NCBI GenBank assembly: GCA_913053845.1
Contig: CAJXGD010000018.1
Location: forward strand, 1 to 40,967
Reading direction: 5' to 3'
Origin: an uncultured bacterium
Lineage (GTDB): Bacteria; Bipolaricaulota; Bipolaricaulia; RBG-16-55-9; DRJF01
DNA: 40,967 bases
How positions within the stretch are numbered: the first letter of the stretch is position 1; every line of letters starts with the position of its first letter. The position numbers were made by a program, and so were the translations under genes. Shown piece after piece: positions 15,712-24,234 of the stretch. Under the pieces are notes generated by a model. It was given only the letters and a program-made list of their open reading frames with translations, was not told the DNA's origin and did no database searches.

Positions 15712-16314
15712 TTAGGACTTCAATAGCCCGTGTAGGAAGAGATCAAGATAGCGATCGGCGATCTCCTCCGCCGTCAGTGCTCCCTGGGGCGAGTACCACT
15801 GATAGGTCCAGTTGAGCGTGGAGAGGATCCACCGGGCGGTGAATTCGATTTTCAGCGGGCGAAAGTCGCCCCGCTCAACCCCTTCAGCGATGATCTCCCG
15901 CCAGAGGGCCTCATAGCGACCGCGCTTACTCTCCACGCGCGCTCGGTAGGTGGCGCTGAGGAACTTCCACTCGTGCAAAAAGACGGTGGCCGTCTCCAAA
16001 TGCTCGGCGATGATCTGCAGGTGCACGCGCACGGCAGAGCGCAGCTTCGCCGTGGGGGAGGCGGCGCTGCGCACTACCGGCTCCAAGGTGACCAAGAACT
16101 CATCGGCGACCCCATCGACGATGGCCAGCAGCAACTCCTCCTTGTTGGCCACATGGTTATAGAGGCTGCTCTGGGTTAGCCCCAGGGCCGAGGCGAGCTC
16201 CCGCATCGAGCTGCCGTGATAGCCCTTCTGGCTGAAGAGCCGCCCGGCCACCTGCAGGATGCGCCCTCGACGATCCGGAGCTTCCGGGGTCAGGGTCAAC
16301 GAGCGTTCGTTCAT
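15712..16314 (-). CDS. TetR/AcrR-family repressor, PaaR/FadR-like
   Basis: The 200-residue protein has the TetR N-terminal domain RRGRILQVAGRLFSQKGYHG, with recognition region MRELASALGLTQSSLYNHVANKEELL. The C-terminal ligand domain (LEWKFL-like, RYEALWREIIAEG) resembles acyl-CoA-responsive members. ATG 16314 encodes MNERSLTL; a start two codons upstream is possible. The promoter TTGACA-16-TATAAT places transcription about 5 nt before the ATG, so the mRNA is nearly leaderless. An AACG-NN-CGTT site lies inside its first codons and a second lies in the divergent kor promoter. It likely represses both operons. An acyl-CoA ligand is inferred from context. Confidence 0.85.
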   Translation of the reverse strand: MNERSLTLTPEAPDRRGRILQVAGRLFSQKGYHGSSMRELASALGLTQSSLYNHVANKEELLLAIVDGVADEFLVTLEPVVRSAASPTAKLRSAVRVHLQIIAEHLETATVFLHEWKFLSATYRARVESKRGRYEALWREIIAEGVERGDFRPLKIEFTARWILSTLNWTYQWYSPQGALTAEEIADRYLDLFLHGLLKS

Positions 16315-16353
16315 GATCAAAAACTATTATACTCCGAGTGAGCCGATTGTCAA
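16298..16353 (-). promoter_or_regulatory. tetR-ior promoter with operator
   Basis: On the minus strand TTGACA (16348-16353), 16 bp, TATAAT (16326-16331). The operator core AACGAGCGTT at 16298-16307 lies within the palindromic stretch 16298-16311 over codons 2-6 of tetR. It matches the AACG-NN-CGTT core. Confidence 0.75.
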
Positions 16354-16373
16354 GCCCATCTGAATCACGCTCC

Positions 16374-16425
16374 TTGACAAATCAACGCGGCCGAGCTATA
16401 ATGATGTCCATGAACGAACGTTCGT
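16374..16425 (+). promoter_or_regulatory. kor promoter with TetR operator
   Basis: TTGACA (16374-16379), 17 bp, TATAAT (16397-16402): a perfect consensus. The 12-bp perfect palindrome ACGAACGTTCGT lies at 16414-16425, about +5 to +16. Bound repressor would block the polymerase directly. The core AACGAACGTT is at 16413-16422. Confidence 0.8.
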
Positions 16426-16445
16426 CTCTATTCTACGACGTATAG
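16410..16445 (+). CDS. Upstream ORF in the kor leader (MNERSSLFYDV)
   Basis: An ATG one base after the predicted transcript start opens 11 codons ending in TAG. Its first five residues, MNERS, equal those of TetR because the operator and start sequence are mirrored. No Shine-Dalgarno precedes it, so translation would need leaderless initiation. It may be only a by-product of the operator sequence. Confidence 0.3.
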   Translation: MNERSSLFYDV

Positions 16446-16469
16446 CTGTGGCTCTGAAAGGGGAGAACG

Positions 16470-16748
16470 ATGCCTGGTCAAGTCTATCTCATTCCTGATC
16501 GCTGCAAGGGTTGCGGTTTCTGCTGGACATTTTGCCCTCATGATGTTCTGGAGGAATCGGAGGAGATCAACGCCAAGGGGTATCATCTCCCTCGGGTCAA
16601 GCGGGATAAAGATAACTACTGCGTAGACTGTAAGATCTGCGCCATCGTCTGTCCGGATTTCGCCATTTTCACCGTGGAGCGGGGCCTGGCACCGCCGAGC
16701 CCAGCCGTTTCGACGATTCTATCCCAAGAGGTAGGTGCCAGCAGATGA
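16470..16748 (+). CDS. korD: 2-oxoacid:ferredoxin oxidoreductase, delta (ferredoxin) subunit
   Basis: The 92-residue protein has two 4Fe-4S motifs, CKGCGFCWTFCP and CVDCKICAIVCP, as expected for the KorD/VorD electron-transfer subunit. It carries electrons from the TPP site to external ferredoxin. The ribosome site is AAAGGGGAG. Its stop overlaps the korA start as ATGA. It is the first gene of the korDABC operon, directly downstream of the TetR-controlled promoter. Confidence 0.9.
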   Translation: MPGQVYLIPDRCKGCGFCWTFCPHDVLEESEEINAKGYHLPRVKRDKDNYCVDCKICAIVCPDFAIFTVERGLAPPSPAVSTILSQEVGASR

Positions 16749-17875
16749 GCAAAGCTGTTCTGACCGGCGAATTTTTTCTCAGCGGGGGAGCGGCCTGCGT
16801 TGAAGGAGCGATCGCGGCGGGCTGTCGCTTTTATGCCGGCTATCCCATCACCCCTTCAAGCGAGATCGCCGAACGCATGTCCCGGCGGCTGCCGCAGGTG
16901 GGCGGTCACTATCTGCAGATGGAGGATGAGCCAGGTAGCCTGGCGGCCGTCTTGGGAGCCAGTTGGGGCCACTGTCAGGTGATGACGGCCACCTCCGGTC
17001 CCGGCTTCAGCCTGATGCAGGAGAACTTGGGCCTGGCGGTGATGACCGAGACCCCCTGCGTGATCGTTGACGTTCAGCGCGGCGGACCTTCCACCGGTCT
17101 GCCCACGCTGACCTCTCAGGCCGATATGATGCAGGCCAAGTGGGGCTCTCATGGGGATTATGAGCTCATCGCTTATGCCCCGCAGTCGCCTCAGGAGATG
17201 TTTGATCTGACCTTCAAAGCGTTTAACATGGCCGAAAAATTCAGGACCCCGGTGCTGGTCATGTCCGATAAGATCGTGTCCCAGATGGTCGAGCGCGTGC
17301 TCATCCCCGCTGAAAAACAGATCAAGCGGGTCGAGCGCCGGCGACCTGATCGGGCTGCTCAGGCCAACGGGGCCGAAGTGTTGGTACCGCCCATGGCCTG
17401 TGCCGGCGAAGGTTTTGCGATTCACGTCACCGGGCTAACCCATGACGAACGGGGCTATCCGGCGATCAATGTCGAGACGCAGCAGCGTTTGATCGGTCGC
17501 CTGAGGGGTAAGATTCTTCAGAACGGCGCAGAGATCATCGAATACGAGGAGCGCGACTTGGAGGGAGCCCGCATCGTGGTGGTCGCTTACGGCTCAACTG
17601 CCCGCTCGGCGCTCTTGGCCTGTCGGCTGGCCCGCCAACGGGGCCTGGAGGTGGGATTGCTGCGACTGATCACCGTCTGGCCCTTCCCCGCAGAGCGGAT
17701 CAAGGCCTTGCGAGCCGAAGCGCTGATCGTACCCGAATGTAATCAGGGTCAAATGGTGCGTGAGGTGGAACGGTTCGCCACCTGCCCGGTGCGGCCGGTC
17801 TCCCAAGCTGGTGGAGAGCTGTTGGCCCCGGAGAGTATTTTGAAAGCTATTGAGGAGGTGGCTCAAATTGGCTGA
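16745..17875 (+). CDS. korA: 2-oxoacid:ferredoxin oxidoreductase, alpha subunit
   Basis: The 376-residue alpha subunit carries GYPITPSSEIAERMS, QMEDEPGSLAAVLGAS, TATSGPGFSLMQEN, the QRGGPSTGLPT loop and the domain-II block VVVAYGSTARSA. These are typical of four-subunit 2-oxoglutarate or branched-chain 2-oxoacid enzymes. It supplies the pyrimidine side of the TPP site and the CoA-binding region. Sequence alone does not separate 2-oxoglutarate from 2-oxoisovalerate. The Liv transporter nearby makes branched-chain 2-oxoacids plausible. Confidence 0.9.
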   Translation: MSKAVLTGEFFLSGGAACVEGAIAAGCRFYAGYPITPSSEIAERMSRRLPQVGGHYLQMEDEPGSLAAVLGASWGHCQVMTATSGPGFSLMQENLGLAVMTETPCVIVDVQRGGPSTGLPTLTSQADMMQAKWGSHGDYELIAYAPQSPQEMFDLTFKAFNMAEKFRTPVLVMSDKIVSQMVERVLIPAEKQIKRVERRRPDRAAQANGAEVLVPPMACAGEGFAIHVTGLTHDERGYPAINVETQQRLIGRLRGKILQNGAEIIEYEERDLEGARIVVVAYGSTARSALLACRLARQRGLEVGLLRLITVWPFPAERIKALRAEALIVPECNQGQMVREVERFATCPVRPVSQAGGELLAPESILKAIEEVAQIG

Positions 17876-18749
17876 AACGACCATGACCCGAAGCGGCAAG
17901 GGTGCTATTCGGTTGCCCTCCCGTCCCGGTGCTCATCCCGAAGATACTTTGCTGCGTGCCGAGCGGCTACCCCATATCTGGTGTCCCGGCTGCGGCATTG
18001 GGCCGGCGCTGGGAGCTTACGTGGAAGCGCTGCAAGAGAGCGAGGTGCCCCTGAAGCAGCAGGTGATCGTTTCGGGGATCGGCTGCACCGGGCGCTCCGC
18101 CGGCTACGTCAACATCGACTCCTTTCATACGACGCATGGCCGGGCCATCCCCTTTGCCACCGGGATGAAGATCGCCAATCCCGACTTAAAGATCACCGTG
18201 TTCAGCGGGGACGGAGATCTCTTCGCCATCGGTGGCAACCACTTCATCCACGCCGCCCGGCGCAACATCGATCTCAACGTCATTTGCATCAACAACTTCA
18301 ACTACGGCATGACCGGCGGGCAACTGGGTCCCACCACTCCGCCGGAGGCCCTTACCAGCACCTCGCCCTACGGTCACGAGGAGGAGAGCTTCAATCTGCC
18401 CTATCTGGCCGCCTGCGCGGGAGCGGTCTTCGTGGCCCGCTGGACCAGCCTGCACTTCCTCCAGCTCAAACGTGCGATCCGCCATGCGATGCAGAAAGAA
18501 GGTTTTACTTTTATCGAGGTGCTCTCACCCTGTCCGCCGGGCTTTGGCGGGCCCAACAGCCTGGGGGAAGGGCTGGACCAGATGCGCTGGTACAAAGAAA
18601 AGGCGACGATCAACCCTCAGGCAAATTTGGAGACGATCGGCCTAGAGCTGGGCGATGCGAAGATCGTGCTGGGCGATTTTGTTGATCGGGAGCGACCGAG
18701 CTACTTGGCCCGCCAGCAACTGCTGGCCCAGCGGGCGCGAGGCAACTGA
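17868..18749 (+). CDS. korB: 2-oxoacid:ferredoxin oxidoreductase, beta (TPP-binding) subunit
   Basis: The beta subunit has IWCPGCGIG, SGIGCTGRSAGYVN, the TPP/Mg motif SGDGDLFAIGGNHFIHAARR with its following INNFNYGMTGGQ, and SPCPPGFGG. It binds the pyrophosphate of TPP and an iron-sulfur cluster. TTG 17868 is chosen because AGGAGG (17853-17858) lies 9 nt upstream; ATG 17883 is an alternative. It overlaps the end of korA, and its stop overlaps the korC start. Confidence 0.9.
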   Translation: MAETTMTRSGKGAIRLPSRPGAHPEDTLLRAERLPHIWCPGCGIGPALGAYVEALQESEVPLKQQVIVSGIGCTGRSAGYVNIDSFHTTHGRAIPFATGMKIANPDLKITVFSGDGDLFAIGGNHFIHAARRNIDLNVICINNFNYGMTGGQLGPTTPPEALTSTSPYGHEEESFNLPYLAACAGAVFVARWTSLHFLQLKRAIRHAMQKEGFTFIEVLSPCPPGFGGPNSLGEGLDQMRWYKEKATINPQANLETIGLELGDAKIVLGDFVDRERPSYLARQQLLAQRARGN

Positions 18750-19300
18750 TGGGCAAAGCAAAAAAGCCGACAGCCGGGAGAACTGAGATCCGACTGGGGG
18801 GCTTCGGCGGTCAAGGGATTGTGACCGCCGGCTACCTGTTGGGCAAGGCGGCCATCCTGGAGGGCAAACATGCCGTGCTCACCAAGGCCTACGGGCCGCA
18901 GATCCGCGGCGGCTGGGTGCTGGCCAATCTGATCATTGCCCAGGAGCCGATCGACTATCCCGAGGTCAGAAGCCCGGACATCTTGATCTGCTTTGCCCAG
19001 GATGCCTATGAGCGGCTCAGGCCGGATCTACAACCCCAGGGGATGATTCTGTTCGATCGGGATCTGGTGAGCATATCCACCGAAGAGAAGGCACGTGCCA
19101 TCGGGATTCCCGCCCAACAGTTGGCTGAGCAGTTGGGCAAGCGGGTGGTGTCGAACAACGTCATGCTCGGTTTGCTGATCGCCTCAACCCACCTCGTCAG
19201 CAAAGAAACGCTGGAGCGGGCGTTGGCTGAGACCGTCCCTCCCCAGTTCAGAGAGCTCAATCTAAGAGCGCTTGAGGTCGGATTTGCACACTTCGCTTAA
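18749..19300 (+). CDS. korC: 2-oxoacid:ferredoxin oxidoreductase, gamma subunit
   Basis: The 183-residue gamma subunit has EIRLGGFGGQGIVTAGYLL, AVLTKAYGPQIRGGW and VSNNVMLGLLIAS, the usual gamma-domain blocks. It completes the D-A-B-C set. ATG 18749 overlaps the korB stop (TGATG). A small stem, CTCTC-ctgaaa-GAGAG (19308-19323), sits between this gene and the convergent livF and may act as a weak two-way terminator. Confidence 0.9.
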   Translation: MGKAKKPTAGRTEIRLGGFGGQGIVTAGYLLGKAAILEGKHAVLTKAYGPQIRGGWVLANLIIAQEPIDYPEVRSPDILICFAQDAYERLRPDLQPQGMILFDRDLVSISTEEKARAIGIPAQQLAEQLGKRVVSNNVMLGLLIASTHLVSKETLERALAETVPPQFRELNLRALEVGFAHFA

Positions 19301-19326
19301 AACCGTCCTCTCCTGAAAGAGAGCCC

Positions 19327-20040
19327 TCAGCTCCGAGCGGCCACTCCCAAATAGCTCTCCATGATTTTAGGATGCGCGCGAAGCGCTTCACCGCTGCCGC
19401 TGAACCGCACCCGCCCCTGATCAATGACGTAATGTCGATCGGCCGTCTCCAGGGCCAGCTTCACGTTCTGCTCCGCCAGCAGGATGGAGACCCCTCTCTC
19501 GTTGACCTCGGTGATGATCCGCATGATCTCGCGAACCACGATGGGTGCCAAGCCCTCGCTGGGTTCGTCCATGAGGATCAAAGCGGGTTTGCCCAAAAGC
19601 GCTCGGCCGATGGCCAGCATCTGTCGCTCTCCCCCGCTGAGGTGGCCTGCTTTCTGGTTCCGCCTTTCCTGCAGCACCGAAAACTGCTCATAGATGCGCG
19701 CCAGTTCCCTACGGGGATCCGAGCGCACCATCAACAGGGCGAATTTCAGGTTCTCCTCGACGGTCAGGGAGGGGATGATCCGGCGACCCTGGGGGACGAG
19801 CTTGATATGGCGCCGGAAGATCTGATAAGGTGGCTGGCCGCTGAGCTCCTCCCCGCGGAAGAGAATCCGACCCGCTCGGGGTGGGGTAAGCCCCATGATG
19901 CTGTGGATCGTGGTCGTCTTACCTGCGCCGTTGCGCCCCAACAGGGAGACGATCTCCCGCTCCCCGACCTCCAGCGACAGCCCCTGCAGCACATGGCTTT
20001 GGCCGTAATAGGTATGTATGTCCTGCACCTGCAGCAGCAT
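19327..20040 (-). CDS. livF: Branched-chain amino-acid-type ABC transporter ATPase
   Basis: The 237-residue ATPase has Walker A GRNGAGKTTT, signature LSGGERQMLAIGRALL, Walker B LILMDEPSEGLAP and a LivF-type C-terminus. It energises uptake with LivG. GGGAGGG precedes the ATG, two bases after the livG stop. It is the last gene of the paaK-livKHMGF series. LivFGHMK-type systems also carry aromatic acids and amides, so the substrate is open; the adjacent paaK hints at an aromatic acid. Confidence 0.9.
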   Translation of the reverse strand: MLLQVQDIHTYYGQSHVLQGLSLEVGEREIVSLLGRNGAGKTTTIHSIMGLTPPRAGRILFRGEELSGQPPYQIFRRHIKLVPQGRRIIPSLTVEENLKFALLMVRSDPRRELARIYEQFSVLQERRNQKAGHLSGGERQMLAIGRALLGKPALILMDEPSEGLAPIVVREIMRIITEVNERGVSILLAEQNVKLALETADRHYVIDQGRVRFSGSGEALRAHPKIMESYLGVAARS

Positions 20041-20042
20041 GG

Positions 20043-20804
20043 CTAGAGCCCTCCCAGATAGGCTTCTTGCACCTTGGAGTCGGAGGATACTTGTTGCGGT
20101 GTGCCCTCGGCGATCTTCTCGCCGTGGTGCATGACCAAGATCGTATCCGCCAGGGCCATCACCACCTCTATGTGGTGTTCGATGAGCAGAACGGCCAAAC
20201 CTTTTGAGATGCGCCCGATGAGTTGGGTGGTCTGCTGCGTCTCCAGGGGGGACATGCCGGAGGTCGGCTCATCCAGCAGCAGCAGCTTGGGCTCCGTGGC
20301 CAAAGCCAGCCCGATCTCCAAGGATCGCTGGTCGCCATAGGAGAGCTGTGAGGATTGGTGATCGGCGTAGCTGCTGAGACCGATCCGCTCCAACAGTTCT
20401 TCTGTCTTCCCCTGGACCCCCTTTAGGCCATCTGCGGCGGTGAAAAGCGAACTTCTCAGGCGATGACGTGCCTGCACCGCCACGCGGACGTTCTCGAATA
20501 CACTCAGGTTGGGAAAGAGGTTAAGCAGTTGGAACGAGCGTGCTAGACCTCGTTGTGCGATGGCGTGAGGCGCCAGACCTGCGATCGACCCACCTTGAAA
20601 GCGGATATCGCCGGAAGTGGGAGAAAGCTTACCGGTGATGAGGTTGAACAGCGTCGTCTTTCCGGCGCCGTTGGGGCCGATGACCGCCTTGAGTTCGCCC
20701 GACTTAAGCTCAAAACCCAGGTTGTTGACGGCCAATAGCCTGCCGAAGGACCTGGTCAGCTTGCGAACCTGTAAGATCGCGTTATCGGTCTGCATGGTCT
20801 TCAT
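20043..20804 (-). CDS. livG: Branched-chain amino-acid-type ABC transporter ATPase
   Basis: Walker A GPNGAGKTTLFN, the LivG-specific region RGLARSFQLLNLFPNLSVFEN, signature LSYGDQRSLEIGLALA and Walker B LLLLDEPTSGMSP are all present. ATG 20804 has AAGGTGG about 7 nt upstream, while ATG 20795 lacks that spacing. It overlaps the livM end by 23 bp, indicating tight coupling. Confidence 0.9.
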   Translation of the reverse strand: MKTMQTDNAILQVRKLTRSFGRLLAVNNLGFELKSGELKAVIGPNGAGKTTLFNLITGKLSPTSGDIRFQGGSIAGLAPHAIAQRGLARSFQLLNLFPNLSVFENVRVAVQARHRLRSSLFTAADGLKGVQGKTEELLERIGLSSYADHQSSQLSYGDQRSLEIGLALATEPKLLLLDEPTSGMSPLETQQTTQLIGRISKGLAVLLIEHHIEVVMALADTILVMHHGEKIAEGTPQQVSSDSKVQEAYLGGL

Positions 20805-21831
20805 CGTCAACCACCTTGTTGATCAATATCGGCATAGAGGAAGACGCCCAGAGCGCGAGCAGCCTCCGCTTGGTGACGCGATACAAGCCCACCAGCCCTT
20901 GAGGCGAGAAGATCACAAACCAGACGAAGATCAGGCCCAGAATGAGTCGCCAATACTCGGTATAGGAGCTGAGCAGGTCTCGGGAGAAGAGGAAGGCAGC
21001 CGCGCCGATAATGGGGCCGTATAACGTGCCTAGCCCACCCAGGAGCGCCATGACCAGCACGTCAACGGAGGTGAACCAGTAGAGCACTGAGGGATCCACA
21101 AAGCTTAAGAGGGCAAAGAGCATCCCCGCCAGGCCACCGATCATCCCCGAGGCGACAAAGGCTCGGCGCTTGAAAACTCGTACCGGGTAACCCAAAAATT
21201 CCACCCGTTCCTCGTTATCCTGAATAGCCTGCAGCACCCGGCCGAAGGGGGAGTTGACCAAGCGTACGCTAAGGAAATAAACTAAGATAACTACAGCTAA
21301 AGTAAAGTAGAAAAAGACATAGGGATCCCCCAAGCTCAGGGTATAGGGCGGGATGCCGATGGTGGGATCAGGTACACCGATCAGGCCGTCGGAGCCGCCG
21401 GTGAGGCTCCTCCAGCGAAAGGCGATCTCATAGAATATCTGGGCGAAAGCGAGGGTAAGCATGGCAAAATAGATGCCCTTCACCCGAATGGAGAAATACC
21501 CGATTACCCAAGCGACGATCCCGCAGAGGACCAAACTGATCAGCAGGGCCAGCCAGATGGAGTCGGCCAGCCTGAGCAGGGTGATCGCCCCGGCGTAGGC
21601 ACCCAACCCGAAGAAGGCCGCCGGGCCCAGGGAGACGAGGCCCGTATAGCCCATAATGAGATCGACGCTCAGGGCGAAGAGCCCCCAGATGAGCATCTCC
21701 GTCCCGAAGCGCAGATAGAAGCTCGAATAGAGCCGATCGACTCCCAGGGGGAGAAGGGCCAAGGCAAAGAGGAAGATCAAGAAGCAATAGTAACCGCCTT
21801 GCCGACCTCTAAAGACCCTCAAGAAAGTCAT
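20782..21831 (-). CDS. livM: Branched-chain amino-acid-type ABC permease
   Basis: LivM-type permease of about 349 residues with roughly ten hydrophobic segments. It carries GYTGLVSLGPAAFFGLGAY, the GLVSLG block typical of the family, and LLGGLGTLYGPIIGA near the end. ATG 21831 shares one base with the livH stop (TAATG) and has GGAGGAG upstream. A longer start would read through the end of livH. Confidence 0.9.
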   Translation of the reverse strand: MTFLRVFRGRQGGYYCFLIFLFALALLPLGVDRLYSSFYLRFGTEMLIWGLFALSVDLIMGYTGLVSLGPAAFFGLGAYAGAITLLRLADSIWLALLISLVLCGIVAWVIGYFSIRVKGIYFAMLTLAFAQIFYEIAFRWRSLTGGSDGLIGVPDPTIGIPPYTLSLGDPYVFFYFTLAVVILVYFLSVRLVNSPFGRVLQAIQDNEERVEFLGYPVRVFKRRAFVASGMIGGLAGMLFALLSFVDPSVLYWFTSVDVLVMALLGGLGTLYGPIIGAAAFLFSRDLLSSYTEYWRLILGLIFVWFVIFSPQGLVGLYRVTKRRLLALWASSSMPILINKVVDDEDHADR

Positions 21832-22826
21832 TAGAGCTCCTCCGATCCCAGCAAGCCCTGGGGCCACAGGAGCAAGACCAAGGCCATCACGATGTACATC
21901 GTCGCGTCGGTGAAAGCCGGAAACACGATCTTGCTAAAGCTCTCTAAGACTCCGATCAAAAGGCCGGCCAGGATCGCACCGGGCAGACTTCCCAGCCCGC
22001 CGACTATGACCACCACAAAGGCGGTGATGATGATCCCATCCCCCATCTGCGGGTTGACGCTTACGATCGGGCTCAGCACTACGCCGGCCACGGCAGCCAG
22101 GGCTACCCCGAATCCGAAGACCAGCGTAAAATATTTGGAGATGTCGATCCCGAAGGCGCCGGCTATCTGACGGTCGTGGGTGCCGGCGCGGATGATCAAT
22201 CCCAAACGCGTCCTCTTCAGCATGAACCAGAAGAGCACTGAGATAGCGGCTCCGATGCCTAATACGAAGAGTCGGTATTTGGAGTAGGCGATGCCCAGGA
22301 AGGGGACGACCCCCTGGAGCTCAGCAGGCCGAGGGAAGATGTGATAGCTCGTGCCCCAGAAGAGTTCCGCGGCGTTGTTGATGATCAGTACGAGACCAAA
22401 GGTCAAGAGTATCTGGTATAGGGGGTTCCGACCGTAGAGTGGGCGGAAGGTGAAACGCTCCAATAACATCCCAATGGAGCCAACAATGAGGGGAGCAACT
22501 GCCAGCGAGAGCCAGAAGCTGCCCGTCAACTGGAAGAGCGTCAGCCCGAAATATGCCCCGAGCATGTAGAGCGCCCCGTGGGCGAAGTTGATGATCTCCA
22601 TCAACCCGAAGATCAGCGAGAGCCCCGCGGCGATGATGACGTACATCACACCCAAGGTCAAGCCGTTGAGGAGCTGGATAAAGGCGGTCTGGGGAGTCAT
22701 TTGGGGCAGGATCCGGAAAAGAATGAGCCAGACCAGGCCTGCGACGATGGCCGCTATAACTAAAAGTTGAGGTAGATACCCACGGAGTGTCTCCCTTGCG
22801 AGGTGGAACCTTTCTGAAGTTTGCAC
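21831..22826 (-). CDS. livH: Branched-chain amino-acid-type ABC permease
   Basis: LivH-type permease of 331 residues. GLTLGVMYVIIAAGLSLIFG, MEIINFAHGALYMLGAYFG and VVVIVGGLGSLPGA are the family signatures. The GTG start at 22826 has only AAAG upstream and is less certain than the rest; about 30 extra N-terminal residues precede the first conserved helix. It follows livK after a 106-bp gap that contains a strong stem-loop. Confidence 0.9.
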   Translation of the reverse strand: MQTSERFHLARETLRGYLPQLLVIAAIVAGLVWLILFRILPQMTPQTAFIQLLNGLTLGVMYVIIAAGLSLIFGLMEIINFAHGALYMLGAYFGLTLFQLTGSFWLSLAVAPLIVGSIGMLLERFTFRPLYGRNPLYQILLTFGLVLIINNAAELFWGTSYHIFPRPAELQGVVPFLGIAYSKYRLFVLGIGAAISVLFWFMLKRTRLGLIIRAGTHDRQIAGAFGIDISKYFTLVFGFGVALAAVAGVVLSPIVSVNPQMGDGIIITAFVVVIVGGLGSLPGAILAGLLIGVLESFSKIVFPAFTDATMYIVMALVLLLWPQGLLGSEEL

Positions 22827-22875
22827 CTTTATGCTCTTATGCTCTCCCCTAGTACCGAGAATCTGGAAAGATGAG

Positions 22876-22918
22876 GCGGGGAGGGATACCTTCAGCGTAA
22901 TTCAAAGCCCCTCCCCGC
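22876..22918 (-). terminator. Intercistronic stem-loop between livK and livH
   Basis: GCGGGGAGGG (22876-22885) and its exact complement CCCTCCCCGC (22909-22918) flank a 23-nt loop. No clear T-run follows on the minus strand, so this is more likely an attenuator or mRNA-stabilising hairpin that keeps livK expression above that of the permeases. Confidence 0.55.
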
Positions 22919-22932
22919 TGCTACTCCGGTTG

Positions 22933-24234
22933 TTAGGTCGGCAATTTACACTGCTGTACGATACCTGCTATCGCCTGCTTGCCGGGTACCATGGAGCCCA
23001 ACTGTTTCTCACTGGGGAATGGATACTGAGGCACGTTGATGATCTGCCCAGCCCCGATGTCACGGACGATCTGGTGATCGATGGCTCGGAAGTAACTGAC
23101 TCCCATGGGGGCCGTGAAACGGTCCTCCTGATCCAGAGCCTTTAACACCGCCTGCTTGTCAAAGGTGCTCATGCCGGCTTTAGCGGCCTTTTCGACCCCT
23201 GCAGCCATCATTTTGACCGCCACGTAAGCGTTGTGAGAGAAATTCTCCGGATAGTCATTCCAGCGCTGGTGGAAGGCCCCGACAAAGGCCTTGTTCTCCG
23301 GAGAGTCATACAACAGGGAGTAACGGATGGTGGTGTAGTGGCCAACGCTGATGTCACCGATCTCACGGATGTTGAACTGCAGTACGGGGTCAACCACAGG
23401 GATTAGCCCTGGCCCAGTCCCAATCAATCCGGCAGACTGCGCCTGCTGCATGAAGGTCACCAAGGGGGAACCCAAAAGGGCGGTGGCGATGAAGTCTACC
23501 TTGCCCGCATCCCTGGCGGCAGCGATCTCGGTGATGATCGCCGAGTGATCGGTGAAGCCAAACCCGGTCTCCTCGCTGTAGCCAACTTCATTCAAGAAGC
23601 CCTTGGTCTTCTCCCGCCAAGTGTCGCGCATGGAGAAGCCGTAAGAGTAGCCGGGGATGACCAGCCAATGATTAGGTCCCCATGCACCTTTGACAACGAG
23701 GCCCCGGACGAGCTCCACCAGGGCACTCACCGCCTGCCAGGTCATCAATTCGGTGCGGAAGAGCCACGGACTGCAGTCCGTGGAGAGTGTAGTGATCTCG
23801 TTGGCCCCTGCGGTGGGGGTGAAGAAGACCTCGTTTTTATTGATTACCTCGCGGACGGCCAGAGCCGAAGAGCTGGAGATCGTCCCGGTGATGAACTGTA
23901 CACCATTCTGCAGGATGAGCTTATCTGCCTTCTGCACGGCCACTGAAGCCTTCAAAGAGGTATCTTCGATGAACCATTCAAGATCCTTGAATAAGCCTCC
24001 TCCGGCCTTGATCTCTTCCAGAGCCATGACCGCACCTTGCTTCTGTTTTTCACCCAAGGTGGCGAACGGTCCAGTCAAAGGAGGCAAAAGCCCCCACTTG
24101 AGCCCCAGGCCTTGGCTGCGCGCCACCCAGGAGAGCCCGCCCACCATCGATGCACCGCCAACCAGCCCGGCGACCTTAAGAAACCGCCGTCGGCTGAACC
24201 CCTGACAACTTGCCTTATGGTCCTTATGAAACAT
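22933..24234 (-). CDS. livK: ABC transporter substrate-binding protein (LivK-like), Tat-exported
   Basis: The 433-residue protein starts with a twin-arginine signal, FSRRRFLKVAGLVGGASMVG, so it is exported folded. The mature part is a Leu/Ile/Val-binding-like periplasmic protein (WGLLPPLTGPFATLGEKQKQ, GVQFITGTISSSSALAVRE). It captures the substrate for LivHMGF. The AGGAGGGG ribosome site is strong. Some family members bind aromatic acids or urea/amides, and paaK lies immediately upstream in the same series. Confidence 0.9.
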   Translation of the reverse strand: MFHKDHKASCQGFSRRRFLKVAGLVGGASMVGGLSWVARSQGLGLKWGLLPPLTGPFATLGEKQKQGAVMALEEIKAGGGLFKDLEWFIEDTSLKASVAVQKADKLILQNGVQFITGTISSSSALAVREVINKNEVFFTPTAGANEITTLSTDCSPWLFRTELMTWQAVSALVELVRGLVVKGAWGPNHWLVIPGYSYGFSMRDTWREKTKGFLNEVGYSEETGFGFTDHSAIITEIAAARDAGKVDFIATALLGSPLVTFMQQAQSAGLIGTGPGLIPVVDPVLQFNIREIGDISVGHYTTIRYSLLYDSPENKAFVGAFHQRWNDYPENFSHNAYVAVKMMAAGVEKAAKAGMSTFDKQAVLKALDQEDRFTAPMGVSYFRAIDHQIVRDIGAGQIINVPQYPFPSEKQLGSMVPGKQAIAGIVQQCKLPT

